Counted from the stretch's first letter, positions 1 through 8,292 are shown. The stretch is 64,000 bases of DNA from Sulfurimonas xiamenensis (GCF_009258045.1 NZ_CP041166.1:186001-250000); one strand, 5' to 3'. The notes: generated from the letters alone by a model not told the origin. Numbers and translations are program-made.

Positions 1-61
1 TCATCTACAAAACAATTTTAGTGGTTTTGGGAAAAAAAGGGATGTAAGGCTTTACTTTTTA

Positions 62-190
62 GAGACCCTTCGCTCTGCTCAGGGTGACATGCGACTCCGT
101 CATTCTGAACAAAGTGAAGAATCTAGTTCAAACCAATGAGACCCTTCGCTTCACTCAGGGTGACGGGAAGGGGAGGCTCAGGGTGACGGG
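62..190. repeat. Interspersed repeat cluster 1 (units A and B)
   Basis: Two repeat units recur in the first 2.5 kb. Unit A (29 bp, reading CGTCATTCTGAAC...GAATCTAG) is at 98-126. Unit B (30 bp, reading GAGACCCTTCGC...GTGACGGG) is at 138-167, with a diverged copy at 62-88 and a truncated one at 177-190. The reverse complement of B resembles A, with many differences that become G-U pairs in RNA, so an A-B pair can fold into one long imperfect hairpin with a loop of about 11 nt. No gene is seen in 1-267. Confidence 0.85.
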
Positions 191-216
191 AGGGGATTAG
201 GTTGATGTTAAATAAT

Positions 217-238
217 GTAAACAAATTTACGATAAAAT
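217..238 (+). promoter_or_regulatory. Possible operator and -10 box of the toxin-antitoxin operon
   Basis: A short inverted repeat (GTAAA, 4-nt spacer, TTTAC) at 217-230 lies next to a -10-like TAAAAT at 233-238, about 30 bp before the antitoxin start. Antitoxins usually repress their own promoter through such sites, so an operator role is plausible. The arms are only 5 bp and there is no convincing -35. Confidence 0.3.
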
Positions 239-267
239 AGAGAAAATTCAAGCCAAAGGAGTTTGAG

Positions 268-489
268 ATGCATACGATAAAATTAGAAATGGGTGATACA
301 GTTTATTCTCATATTATGTTTTTATTGAAAAACCTTAACTCAAAAGAGTTGAAAATTATAGAAGAGCCTGAAGTCAAATCCAAAAAATCAGTTTCTGCTG
401 ATGAGCTAGAGACGAAAATGTTTTCTAATCATACAGTAAATACGATAGAGGACTGGAAGGATTCTACAGAGGATGAGATATGGAAATAG
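268..489 (+). CDS. Putative type II antitoxin partner of a MazF/PemK-like toxin
   Basis: A 73-residue acidic protein that I do not recognise by sequence. It is called an antitoxin from context: it is small, directly precedes a PemK/MazF-like toxin and overlaps it by 10 bp, the usual layout of a co-translated type II pair. The C-terminal half is acidic and Trp-containing (about residues 40-73), as expected for a toxin-binding tail. The N-terminal region shows no clear ribbon-helix-helix or AbrB signature. A strong Shine-Dalgarno (AAAGGAG) precedes the ATG. The pair lies between two repeat clusters, which fits an acquired cassette. Confidence 0.6.
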   Translation: MHTIKLEMGDTVYSHIMFLLKNLNSKELKIIEEPEVKSKKSVSADELETKMFSNHTVNTIEDWKDSTEDEIWK

Positions 490-824
490 CTCAAGGGGAT
501 ATAGTCTTATGTGAGTTTTATTTTAGTGACTTGCAAGCATCAAAAAAGAGACCCGTGCTCATTTTAAAAGATAATCTTCCTTTTAATGACTTTGTGGCTA
601 TTCCAATAAGCAGTAAAGTCGAAAAACTACACGATGATGAGGTTATCATAGATGATTTTGATTTTGAAAATGGCAATATACCTAAAAAATCAAAAGTGAT
701 GATTCGCAAGACTTTTGTGGTGTCAAAAAGTGTGGTGTTAAAAAAATATGGAGTCCTTAGTAAAAAGAGTTTTGAAAAATTTCATCAAAGTTTTTGTATG
801 TACTTTAAATGCTCCAAACTATAA
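480..824 (+). CDS. MazF/PemK-like toxin (endoribonuclease family)
   Basis: This 114-residue protein has the opening of the MazF/PemK fold: a Gly-Asp-Ile-Val strand near residue 6 (QGDIVLCEF), then KKRPVLIL near residues 22-29, and an AIPISSK strand near residue 41. Family members are mRNA-cleaving toxins held inactive by the upstream antitoxin. The gene overlaps the antitoxin by 10 bp, so translation is probably coupled. The length fits the family (about 105-120 residues). Activity and cleavage specificity cannot be judged from sequence. Confidence 0.7.
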   Translation: MEIAQGDIVLCEFYFSDLQASKKRPVLILKDNLPFNDFVAIPISSKVEKLHDDEVIIDDFDFENGNIPKKSKVMIRKTFVVSKSVVLKKYGVLSKKSFEKFHQSFCMYFKCSKL

Positions 825-848
825 TAAGCGTTGAAGAATCTCCCCCGT

Positions 849-973
849 CCCTCATTCTGAACAAAGTCCGTCATTCTGAACAAAGTGAAGAATCTAGTTC
901 AAAACACAGAGACCCTTCGCTTCACTCAGGGTGACGGGAGAGTTCGTCATTCTGAACAAAGTGAAGAATCTAG
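849..973. repeat. Interspersed repeat cluster 2 (A'-A-B-A)
   Basis: Unit A is complete at 869-897 and 945-973 and truncated at 851-867. Unit B is at 909-938 between the complete A copies. The cluster begins 25 bp after the toxin stop and ends 22 bp before the promoter of the next gene, so it forms the boundary between two accessory genes. The A and B copies match those of cluster 1 almost base for base. Confidence 0.85.
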
Positions 974-994
974 GTGTGTGGCACATTATATGTA

Positions 995-1023
995 TTGCAT
1001 TACATATAATATTTTGATATAAT
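995..1023 (+). promoter_or_regulatory. Promoter of the AAA ATPase gene
   Basis: A -35 TTGCAT (995-1000) and a consensus -10 TATAAT (1018-1023) are separated by 17 bp. The predicted transcript starts near 1030, so a TTG at 1023 cannot be the start codon and the ATG at 1053 is preferred. Confidence 0.6.
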
Positions 1024-1052
1024 TGGATTATAAAACATTCAAAGGTTATATT

Positions 1053-2294
1053 ATGTTAGAAGAACTTTTTGTTAAGAGTAGAGATTTTATCAGCATCAAT
1101 AACCAAGAGTACAAAAGATACTTTATTAAAACAAAAAAACTAGAGCATAGATTATCTATCATAATCGGTTCAAGGGGTATCGGTAAAACTACTACAGTCG
1201 CACAATATATCAATGAGAACTACAAAGCAAACGAAGCATTATATGTCAACCTTGACGATATACAAATCTCTTCAAAATACACAATGACAACTATTGCCGA
1301 GGAGTTTGTACTCAATGGCGGTAAACTTCTTTGTTTTGATGAGATACACAAATATTCGAACTGGTCGGCGGAACTTAAAAACATCTATGATAGGTTTGAT
1401 AAGTTAAAGATAATCGCAACCGGTAGTTCAGCTCTGCAAATAAATCAAGGGAGTCATGATTTAAGCAGAAGAGCTATTGTTTACAATATGGTAGGCATGA
1501 GTTTTAGGGAGTTTTTAGAGCTTCACTATAAATATAAGTTTGAAGCAGTTACTTTAGAAGATGCTGTATCAAACCATATAGACATAGCAACCAATATCAA
1601 AAATACAATAGAACAAAATGACCAAAAGATAATTCCTCTCTTTAAAGAGTATTTAAAACACGGTTACTACCCATATTTTTTGTCTATGCCAAATGAAGTG
1701 ATGTTTTTGCAAACACTGCAACAAAATATCAATGTATCAATCGAGAGTGATTTACTGAGTATCTACCCAAAACTAAATGGTAATAGTGTAAAGAAAATCA
1801 AAATGCTTCTCTCTGTCATAATTAAAAGTGTACCGTTTGAGCCAAAAATAAGTGAACTCAAAATTGCTGCCGATATAAAAGATGACAGAACACTAAAAGA
1901 TTATCTAGCAAAACTTGATGATGCAGGTCTAATCAAACTTTTAATGCAAAATTCACTCAGCATGAAAGCATTTGACAAACCTGAAAAAATCTTTTTAGCT
2001 AATCCAAATTTGATGTACACAAAAGAGCCAAATATTGGAAATTTAAGAGAAACATTCTTTGTAAATCAATTGGATAATTACTACAAGAACAAACAATCAC
2101 TCAGCGACGAAGGTATTTTTGCAAGTAACAACGGTGATTTTTATTGCCAAGAGAAATATACATTTGAAGTTGGCGGCAAAAGTAAAGGATTTAACCAAAT
2201 CAAAGATATACCAAACTCTTATGTTGCTAGTGATGATTTAGAAGTTGGCATTGGCAATAAAATCCCACTTTGGCTTTTTGGGTTTTTGTATTAA
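1053..2294 (+). CDS. AAA ATPase, AAA_14/DUF4143-like
   Basis: A 413-residue ATPase of the AAA family usually annotated ATP-binding protein (AAA_14 N-domain, often with a DUF4143-type C-domain). Visible motifs are a Walker A (GSRGIGKTT), a Walker B ending in Asp-Glu (LLCFDEIHKY) and a sensor-like ATGSSAL, followed by the typical YNMVGMSFREFLE segment. The C-terminal part (about 270-413) would hold the wHTH and nuclease-like region, but no catalytic motif is assured. The ATG at 1053 is chosen because AAAGG lies 7 nt upstream and the promoter -10 covers the alternative TTG at 1023. The cellular role of this family is poorly known. The gene stands alone between two repeat clusters. Confidence 0.8.
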   Translation: MLEELFVKSRDFISINNQEYKRYFIKTKKLEHRLSIIIGSRGIGKTTTVAQYINENYKANEALYVNLDDIQISSKYTMTTIAEEFVLNGGKLLCFDEIHKYSNWSAELKNIYDRFDKLKIIATGSSALQINQGSHDLSRRAIVYNMVGMSFREFLELHYKYKFEAVTLEDAVSNHIDIATNIKNTIEQNDQKIIPLFKEYLKHGYYPYFLSMPNEVMFLQTLQQNINVSIESDLLSIYPKLNGNSVKKIKMLLSVIIKSVPFEPKISELKIAADIKDDRTLKDYLAKLDDAGLIKLLMQNSLSMKAFDKPEKIFLANPNLMYTKEPNIGNLRETFFVNQLDNYYKNKQSLSDEGIFASNNGDFYCQEKYTFEVGGKSKGFNQIKDIPNSYVASDDLEVGIGNKIPLWLFGFLY

Positions 2295-2310
2295 ATAGCA
2301 GAATCAGAGC

Positions 2311-2437
2311 CCGTCATTTTGACATGCAAGTCCGTCATTCTGAACGAAGTGAAGAATCTAGTTCAAAACACAGAGACCCTTCGCTTCGCTCAGGGTGACG
2401 GGAGGGTTCGTGATTCTGAACAAAGTGAAGAATCTAG
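2311..2437. repeat. Interspersed repeat cluster 3 (A-B-A)
   Basis: Unit A is at 2333-2361 and 2409-2437, with unit B at 2373-2402 between them. A degenerate start of A (CCGTCATTTTGAC) precedes them at 2311. The order and spacing match cluster 2. It begins 16 bp after the ATPase stop and ends about 80 bp before malic enzyme, the first core gene. Confidence 0.85.
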
Positions 2438-2480
2438 TTCGAAGGTTGGAATCTCCTCTATAAAGTAGACAACATTTTGA

Positions 2481-2486
2481 TACAAT
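2481..2486 (+). promoter_or_regulatory. -10 box of malic enzyme
   Basis: TACAAT at 2481-2486 follows TTTTGA and lies 33 bp before the ATG. There is no -35 match at the expected distance, which is common in Campylobacterota promoters. Confidence 0.4.
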
Positions 2487-2518
2487 AATACAAAAAACAA
2501 AAAACAGGAGTGTCAAAA

Positions 2519-3787
2519 ATGTCCATAATCAAAATTACAGATGAAGAGGCGCTCTCTTACCATCAGTATCCTCGTCCGGGGAAGATCTCAGTAGAGACCA
2601 CAAAACCAGTCGATACATTGAAAGATTTGAGCATGGCATATACGCCCGGAGTGGCAGTGCCGTGTCTGGCGATAGAAAAAAATCCGCAGGATGCGTATCT
2701 CTACACTGCCAAGAGCAACCTTGTTGCTGTTATCTCCAACGGTACGGCGGTTTTAGGGCTTGGCAACATAGGCGCTCTTGCTTCCAAGCCTGTTATGGAG
2801 GGAAAGGGCGTTTTGTTTAAAAAATTCTCCGGCATTGACTGCTATGACATAGAGGTAGATACGCAGAGTATCGATAGATTCTGCTCTGTTGTGAGTGCAA
2901 TTGCACCTACTTTTGGAGGAATCAATCTCGAAGATATAAAAGCTCCCGAGTGTTTTGAGATAGAGAGACGCCTGACAGAAGAGCTTGATATCCCAGTAAT
3001 GCATGATGATCAGCACGGTACAGCGGTTATCTCCGCCGCCGCTATATTAAATGCATGCGAGCTTACTCACAAAAAGCTGCAAAATCTTAAAATTGTTGTA
3101 GTTGGGGCAGGAGCTGCGGCTATCTCATGCGCACGGTTATACCGTCACATGGGGGCGGAGAAAATTATTATGCTTGATTCCCGCGGTGTGGTGCATAATG
3201 GGCGTAGCGATCTCAATGAGTACAAAAGAGAGTTTGCTTCATCTGAGTATCTTACACACTCTCAGGCTTTTGAGTGTGCGGATGTGGTAGTAGGACTCTC
3301 CAAGCCCGGAAGTTTTACTATAGAGGATATTATGCGCATGGATAACGATCCGATTATCTTTGCTCTTGCAAACCCAACGCCCGAGATATTTCCAAAGGAT
3401 ATCAAAAAAGCGCGTCCAGATGCCATAGTGGCAACAGGCAGAAGCGACTTTGCAAACCAGGTAAACAATGTTTTAGGCTTTCCTTTTATCTTCCGCGGGG
3501 CTTTGGATGTAAGGGCAAAAAAGATAAATATAGAGATGAAAGTAGCAGCTGCAAAGGCTTTGGCAGAGCTTGCCAAGCAAAAAGTTCCAGACTATCTGCA
3601 TAAGCTTTACGATACAAAGTTAAAATTTGGCAGGGAGTACATCATCCCAAAACCTTTTGACAAAAGGCTTATAGTTGAGGTCTCAAGCGCGGTAGCTCAA
3701 GCGGCGATAGAGAGCGGATCGTCAATGATGAAAAATTTTGATATACAGGCCTATAGAGAGGAGCTTAAAAGAAGAATCAACGAGTAG
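2519..3787 (+). CDS. Malic enzyme (NAD(P)-dependent, decarboxylating)
   Basis: This enzyme oxidatively decarboxylates malate to pyruvate, a cytosolic link between the TCA cycle and pyruvate. The 422-residue length fits the short bacterial form without a phosphotransacetylase domain. The N-terminal malic domain shows AYTPGVAVPC and the DDQHGTA catalytic segment. The Rossmann domain shows VVVGAGAAAISCARL. The ATG at 2519 is chosen over a GTG at 2510 because CAGGAG ends 8 nt before it. The stop overlaps the convergent mqnA gene by 11 bp. Cofactor preference (NAD or NADP) cannot be read with confidence. Confidence 0.93.
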   Translation: MSIIKITDEEALSYHQYPRPGKISVETTKPVDTLKDLSMAYTPGVAVPCLAIEKNPQDAYLYTAKSNLVAVISNGTAVLGLGNIGALASKPVMEGKGVLFKKFSGIDCYDIEVDTQSIDRFCSVVSAIAPTFGGINLEDIKAPECFEIERRLTEELDIPVMHDDQHGTAVISAAAILNACELTHKKLQNLKIVVVGAGAAAISCARLYRHMGAEKIIMLDSRGVVHNGRSDLNEYKREFASSEYLTHSQAFECADVVVGLSKPGSFTIEDIMRMDNDPIIFALANPTPEIFPKDIKKARPDAIVATGRSDFANQVNNVLGFPFIFRGALDVRAKKINIEMKVAAAKALAELAKQKVPDYLHKLYDTKLKFGREYIIPKPFDKRLIVEVSSAVAQAAIESGSSMMKNFDIQAYREELKRRINE

Positions 3788-4439
3788 TTGAAACTTTTGG
3801 AATCTCTTTGTAAAATTTGGCGAGACCTTTTTTCGCTTTTGTATCGAGTCTGTATGAGATATAATTGAGATAGCTTAGTATCTCTTTTTCGCCGATTCCC
3901 GTTCTCTCAGCAGCCTCTTGAAGGATGTAGCGTGGAATCTTTACTCTTCGTTTGAGAAAGTGCTGCTCAATCTTTTTGTAAAGTTTTTTATCTTTGTGGT
4001 AGCACAGCAGCGCAAATACAAAAGGGAGATTGTGCTTTTTATGCCACATCTTTGCCAGATCGGTATGAGGCTTGTTTTGCAGATAGTACTTTAGCGCTTT
4101 GTCCCCTATAAGTACTTCGCCTTGTACTTTTAGTATCTTTGCAAGCATGTTTGAAGTCTCCGACTCCACATCGCTTATGTTGTCACTTCCCGGAGCAACC
4201 AAAACACTCAAAACCTCTTTTCTTGCGATAATTCCCAGATTTACATATTTTTGGTTTTTTGCTCTAATGCTTGAGATAAAAGCGGCGTCCACTTTTCTAG
4301 AGATAAATTTTTTGTTTGTTTTTGCCGGAACGCCTTTGTAGTAGTTCATGCTCATGCTCTGCTGAGAGCTTTTGGTAAATCGTTTCATAAAAACATGAAA
4401 TGGCAAAAGATTTAGATACTCGATTTTTCCAAAAATCAT
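3777..4439 (-). CDS. mqnA: Chorismate dehydratase MqnA (menaquinone, futalosine pathway)
   Basis: MqnA removes water from chorismate to give 3-[(1-carboxyvinyl)oxy]benzoate, the first step of the futalosine route to menaquinone used by Campylobacterota. The 220-residue protein has the periplasmic-binding-protein-like fold of the family, with GDKALKYYL (about 105-113) and the DLAKMWHKKHNLPFVFALL block (about 120-138). A GGAGG lies just upstream of the ATG. It is slightly shorter than some family members. It overlaps malic enzyme tail to tail and no other mqn gene is in the window. Confidence 0.88.
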   Translation of the reverse strand: MIFGKIEYLNLLPFHVFMKRFTKSSQQSMSMNYYKGVPAKTNKKFISRKVDAAFISSIRAKNQKYVNLGIIARKEVLSVLVAPGSDNISDVESETSNMLAKILKVQGEVLIGDKALKYYLQNKPHTDLAKMWHKKHNLPFVFALLCYHKDKKLYKKIEQHFLKRRVKIPRYILQEAAERTGIGEKEILSYLNYISYRLDTKAKKGLAKFYKEIPKVSTTR

Positions 4440-4504
4440 TTATTCCTCCACTCTGTTATAAATCAAATTATACATCTCTTAACTTATAAAAAAGATGAGT
4501 TTGC

Positions 4505-4510
4505 TATAAT
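4505..4510 (+). promoter_or_regulatory. -10 box of the moaD-moaE-moeA genes
   Basis: A consensus TATAAT at 4505-4510 lies 33 bp before the moaD start, in the gap between divergent mqnA and moaD. No good -35 is seen. Confidence 0.45.
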
Positions 4511-4543
4511 CTCAGCAGTAAAAAAAGTTTATGGAGCAATCTT

Positions 4544-4765
4544 TTGGTAAGAGTAGAATTTTTAGGACCGATACAAAAAGAGCCTTTGGATTTGGAGATA
4601 ACAAATCTCAATGAGCTGGCAAAAATACTGCAAAATGATGCACAGATGCAGGAGTGGCTACAGAATTCTGCCGTTGCTGTAAATGACACGCTTGTAAGCA
4701 GCAGAGACATAGAGCTAAAAGATGGTGACAGAGTTGTGCTTCTGCCGCCGGTCTGCGGGGGGTGA
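4544..4765 (+). CDS. moaD: Molybdopterin synthase small subunit MoaD
   Basis: A ubiquitin-like sulfur carrier of 73 residues. Its C-terminal Gly-Gly is adenylated, thiocarboxylated and then donates sulfur to precursor Z within molybdopterin synthase. The ending LLPPVCGG is diagnostic. It starts at TTG (4544), with TGGAG 7 nt upstream; the ATG at 4531 is out of frame. moaE begins 3 nt after the stop, so the two subunits are co-translated. The N-terminal strand (VRVEFLGPI) and the KDGDRVVLLPP strand fit the family. Confidence 0.9.
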   Translation: MVRVEFLGPIQKEPLDLEITNLNELAKILQNDAQMQEWLQNSAVAVNDTLVSSRDIELKDGDRVVLLPPVCGG

Positions 4766-4768
4766 GAA

Positions 4769-5206
4769 GTGTTGTCCCTCTATAACGGCCCTTTGAATGT
4801 TGCTGAAATCTTAAAAGAGTGGTATGAGCAGGAAGCCAAAAGCAACTATGGCGCATATATCTCTTTTGTCGGAACCGTCAGAAGTGAAAACAGTATCGAC
4901 GGCTTGAGCTTTGATATCTATGAGCCGATTCTTCAAAGCTGGTTTGAAGCATGGCAGGCAAAAGCCAAAGAGAGAGGTGCCATTATCAAAATGGCGCATG
5001 CGCGCGGCGATGTTATGCTTCACGAATCCTCCTATATATCTGCTGTCTTTTCTCCAAAACGCCGTGTCGCTTTGGATCTTATAGATGAGTTTGTAGAGGA
5101 TTTTAAAGCATCTGCTCCTATCTGGAAGTATGATTTAAGAAGCGGTGACAGAGTTTATGCGCTTGACCGCTCAACAGCCATAAAGGGTAGCGGGTTATTA
5201 TCTTAG
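4769..5206 (+). CDS. moaE: Molybdopterin synthase catalytic subunit MoaE
   Basis: MoaE pairs with MoaD to insert the two dithiolene sulfurs that form molybdopterin. The 145-residue protein shows the family blocks GAYISFVGTVR (about 28-38), a central ARGDVMLHE region, and the C-terminal APIWKYD segment with its catalytic-site Lys. It starts at GTG (4769), 3 nt after the moaD stop, with a G-rich Shine-Dalgarno inside the moaD end. It is followed after 59 bp by moeA. Confidence 0.9.
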   Translation: MLSLYNGPLNVAEILKEWYEQEAKSNYGAYISFVGTVRSENSIDGLSFDIYEPILQSWFEAWQAKAKERGAIIKMAHARGDVMLHESSYISAVFSPKRRVALDLIDEFVEDFKASAPIWKYDLRSGDRVYALDRSTAIKGSGLLS

Positions 5207-5265
5207 AATAAGAACTTTTAGGAACAAAGCCCTAAACTGAACTAATAAAATTAAGGATTTTTAAA

Positions 5266-6477
5266 ATGAGTCTGTTGCCTTATGAAATAAGTCAAAAAAT
5301 GCTTGATATGCTGCATGTAAATGCATCAAGAAACGAAAATGTGCCGCTTAGCTGCTCTTTGGGAAGAGTTTTGGCGGAGGATATCGTAGCAGAGCACAGT
5401 GACCCGCAGTTTCCGACTGCTTCTATGGATGGATATGCCGTAATGCACAGTGATTTGGACGGCAGAAGCATAACCATACTTGGAGACAATCCTGCCGGCA
5501 GCTATGAACAGCGTACCATCAACAGCGGAGAGTGCATCAAAACCTTTACGGGTTCTAAAATGCCCGGAGGTGCCGATACGCTTATCCAGATAGAAAATGT
5601 TACGGTGGAAGATGGGAAGATTATCATAAATGAGAGTGTTCCCAAAGGTTCATCCGTTCGTCCGATAGGAGAGGGATATAGAGCCGGAGATGTGCTTATA
5701 AAAAAAGGCACAAAGATAGGTTTTGCGCAGATAGGTGTTATGGCAGCGCTTAATCATGTAATGGTAAAAGTCGCGCTTAAACCTCGTGTCGCAGTTATAT
5801 CTACAGGAAGCGAGATACTTGATCTTGGTGCAAACAGCAGCAATCCCGCACAAATCAGAAGCTCAAACAACTACACTTTGGCGGCTCTTTTTGAGCAATC
5901 AGGCGCAGAAGTTATACAGCTTGGAACAGTAGGCGACGATAGAGACTCTATCATGCATATATTTCAAAATGCACTCAGTTGTGCCGATATAGTAGTGAGC
6001 ACCGGCGGTGTAAGCGTGGGGGATTATGACTTTGTAAAAGATGTTATTCCGGGTCTTGGAGCCGAGGTTGTCTTTAAAGGTGTGGCAATTAAGCCGGGCA
6101 GACATGTTTTAGTGGCAAAAAAAGAGCAGAAGTTTGTTTTGGGGCTCCCCGGATTTGCTTACTCATCAACCGTAACGGGGATTTTATATGCCCTGCCACT
6201 TATTGCAAAGATGCTTGGCAGAGAGAGAGCATACAATATTGTTGAAGCGGAGCTGAGCGAAGATTTTAAAAAAAGAAGCTCTTTTACTGAGTTTACTGCC
6301 TGCAATGTTGAGATAGTAAAGGGCAGATACTTTGTAAATTTCAAAGATAAAAAAGTTGGAAGCTCGGCAATACTTACAAATATGCTAGATTCAAGCGCAC
6401 TGATGATTACAGGCGAAGAAGATGGCAACCTTCTAAAAGAGACGCGCGTTAATGTGATTTTGCTGGAAAACTTTTAA
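5266..6477 (+). CDS. moeA: Molybdopterin molybdenumtransferase MoeA
   Basis: MoeA inserts molybdate into adenylylated molybdopterin, the last common step of molybdenum cofactor synthesis. The 403-residue protein has the typical N-terminal PTASMDGYAV motif (about 50-59), the MPGGADT segment near 105, the MoCF-domain VSTGGVSVGDYDFV (about 245-258) and the LPGFAYSS region. AAGGA precedes the ATG. With moaD and moaE it forms a cofactor cluster that would serve molybdoenzymes such as nitrate or formate enzymes, none of which is in the window. Confidence 0.92.
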   Translation: MSLLPYEISQKMLDMLHVNASRNENVPLSCSLGRVLAEDIVAEHSDPQFPTASMDGYAVMHSDLDGRSITILGDNPAGSYEQRTINSGECIKTFTGSKMPGGADTLIQIENVTVEDGKIIINESVPKGSSVRPIGEGYRAGDVLIKKGTKIGFAQIGVMAALNHVMVKVALKPRVAVISTGSEILDLGANSSNPAQIRSSNNYTLAALFEQSGAEVIQLGTVGDDRDSIMHIFQNALSCADIVVSTGGVSVGDYDFVKDVIPGLGAEVVFKGVAIKPGRHVLVAKKEQKFVLGLPGFAYSSTVTGILYALPLIAKMLGRERAYNIVEAELSEDFKKRSSFTEFTACNVEIVKGRYFVNFKDKKVGSSAILTNMLDSSALMITGEEDGNLLKETRVNVILLENF

Positions 6478-6554
6478 AACAATAAATAATCTGCTACATT
6501 TATGGCAAGCTTTTCTAAAGAAACTTCGTTTTGCGCCATAGCGGCCAGCGAAAA

Positions 6555-6578
6555 CTATATGGGCTTTTGCTTATATAG
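6555..6578 (-). terminator. Weak hairpin between moeA and rnhB
   Basis: CTATAT and ATATAG (6 bp) flank a 12-nt loop, just beyond the rnhB stop. On the minus strand it is followed by only four T residues, so it would be a weak terminator. The 104-bp gap shows no gene. Confidence 0.3.
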
Positions 6579-6581
6579 TGA

Positions 6582-7127
6582 TTAAAATAGTGTAGGCATA
6601 AGCGCTTTTAGCTTGTAGCTTCTTCTGTGGATATCGCAGTAGCCATGTTTTTTGATTAGCTCTATATGTCTGGCAGTTCCATACCCTTTATGTTTTTCAA
6701 ACTCATAAAGCGGGTATCTTTTTGCATCTTTTATGATATTTCTGTCATGCGTCACTTTTGCCAAAATCGAAGCCGCACTCACCTCCGGCACTTTTCCATC
6801 CGCTTTTACCATGGTTTGAAGCCCGTTTACTCCAAAAGTGGAGTTTCCGTCAAAAAGGTACTCGCTGCATTTTAGAGTATTTATAATCTCCAAAAGAGCT
6901 TTTTTCATGCAGGATGAGATGCCGTGATCATCAATCTCTTTGGAAGAAAACTGCACTATATGGTATGCAGAGTTTTTGATTATCGTCTCATACAGAATCT
7001 CTCTTTTTTTCTCATTCAGTTTTTTTGAATCACACAACTCCTCAATCGGAGAGTGCAAAATACATCCTGCTATCACCAAATCACCCGCAATCGGTCCACG
7101 GCCCGCTTCATCTATGCCGCATAACAT
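6582..7127 (-). CDS. rnhB: Ribonuclease HII
   Basis: RNase HII cuts RNA in RNA-DNA hybrids and starts removal of single ribonucleotides from DNA. The 181-residue length fits the family. The N-terminus carries the catalytic motif IDEAGRGP (Asp6, Glu7), and VKADGKVPEVSAASILAKV (about 107-125) holds the conserved substrate-binding and metal region. AAAGGA precedes the ATG. It is convergent with moeA and lies just downstream of the ATPase gene on the same strand. Confidence 0.93.
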   Translation of the reverse strand: MLCGIDEAGRGPIAGDLVIAGCILHSPIEELCDSKKLNEKKREILYETIIKNSAYHIVQFSSKEIDDHGISSCMKKALLEIINTLKCSEYLFDGNSTFGVNGLQTMVKADGKVPEVSAASILAKVTHDRNIIKDAKRYPLYEFEKHKGYGTARHIELIKKHGYCDIHRRSYKLKALMPTLF

Positions 7128-7155
7128 ATAACAATCCTTTATTTTATTTATAATC

Positions 7156-8220
7156 TTAATCTCCTAACGCCCAAATATCAAAGGGAACCATCTCAATGCG
7201 TGAAAACGGATGGTTTACACTCCCTTCTTTGCTCATAGTGACAGCGGTTATCTTTTTAACTTGGTATCTAATGATAAATGCTTCTATGGCTTCTATCTTT
7301 TTAAAAAGTGCTCTCTCATCTGCAAAAGGCGTTGCTAAAATTACCTCGCTGTTTTGCGGAAGGTAAAAATCAATGCCGTCGTCATAAAAGGATTCTCTGT
7401 TTGATTTTAAAATCTCTAAATATATCATATTTTCAAAGATTCTGCCAAAATGTTTGTCAATTGTAAGGGCAGATTTGAGTGATATGTCGCAGAGATAAAT
7501 TTTTGCTATGGCTTTTGGATGGTTTGTTTTTTGAAGCTGATGCAGATACCCTTTTTTACAGAGCATATCAAAAGAGCTGTAGAGTTTGTCTTTGGAAATT
7601 TTCCGTGTCTGTTTTAGTCTTTCATATATAGAGTAGGGAGAAATTTTTTGTGTCATTGTTTTTGTGCAAAAAACTAAAATATCAAGCTCTGTTTCGCTTA
7701 ATGCGCTTTTTAGTACTTTTTGCAGATAGATAATTTTTTCATCACTGTTTATTTTATGCATAAAAGGAAAACCGCCAAGCTGAAAAAAATGGTTGAGCGC
7801 GGTTGAGTCGTACTTATGTTCGTAAGCCAAAAACTCTTCATAGTCAAGCGGATAGAGCCGCAGAGTTTTTAAAGAGTTTATTTCATAATGTACTTCGCTG
7901 CAAATAATCAACTGCTTTACATTTACAAAGTGCAAAGCAGGTATATAGTTGTCAAAAACAACTGTTTCAATCTTATTGTCGCTGCAAAATTTCGGCATCA
8001 GCGCGTTAAAGAGATCTGCTTCTATGCGCAAATCATTGCAATCCACATAAAGATAGCTGCTTTTTTTAAGCCCTAAGAGGTAGTTTTTTACCAGTTTTGT
8101 TTTTCCGCTTTGCGTTATGCCGTTTATCTGATAGCTTATATTTTCCAAAAACAGTTTTCTAAAGTGAAATTTATCAACAATTATGTCGGTTTTATATAGC
8201 TCTTCTAGTAATATTTCCAT
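7156..8220 (-). CDS. ATP-binding protein, AAA_14/DUF4143-like, diverged
   Basis: A 354-residue protein with the architecture of the AAA ATPase at 1053-2294 but clearly diverged from it. It has a Walker A GITQSGKT (about 33-40). The Walker B-like strand reads TVVFDNY, with Asn where Glu is expected, so hydrolysis may be weak or lost. The LRLYPLDYEEFLAYE block (about 138-152) matches the family's conserved region, and the C-terminal portion has an IYERLKQTRKISKDKLYSSF winged-helix-like stretch. Function is unknown. The gene diverges from the S10 operon promoter. Confidence 0.65.
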   Translation of the reverse strand: MEILLEELYKTDIIVDKFHFRKLFLENISYQINGITQSGKTKLVKNYLLGLKKSSYLYVDCNDLRIEADLFNALMPKFCSDNKIETVVFDNYIPALHFVNVKQLIICSEVHYEINSLKTLRLYPLDYEEFLAYEHKYDSTALNHFFQLGGFPFMHKINSDEKIIYLQKVLKSALSETELDILVFCTKTMTQKISPYSIYERLKQTRKISKDKLYSSFDMLCKKGYLHQLQKTNHPKAIAKIYLCDISLKSALTIDKHFGRIFENMIYLEILKSNRESFYDDGIDFYLPQNSEVILATPFADERALFKKIEAIEAFIIRYQVKKITAVTMSKEGSVNHPFSRIEMVPFDIWALGD

Positions 8221-8292
8221 ATTGTAATTTTACTGTTTCCTTATTAAAAGGAAATAAATTTATGTAAATTCCAACTTTTAGCCCATAATTTC

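Noticed and set aside
1023-1052. TTG start of the AAA ATPase at 1023
   Set aside because: That codon overlaps the -10 box TATAAT (1018-1023), so it would not be transcribed.
62-2437. CRISPR-like array from the repeated A and B units
   Set aside because: The units alternate in opposite sense, spacers are about 7-11 bp and not unique sequences of 25-40 bp, and there are no cas genes.
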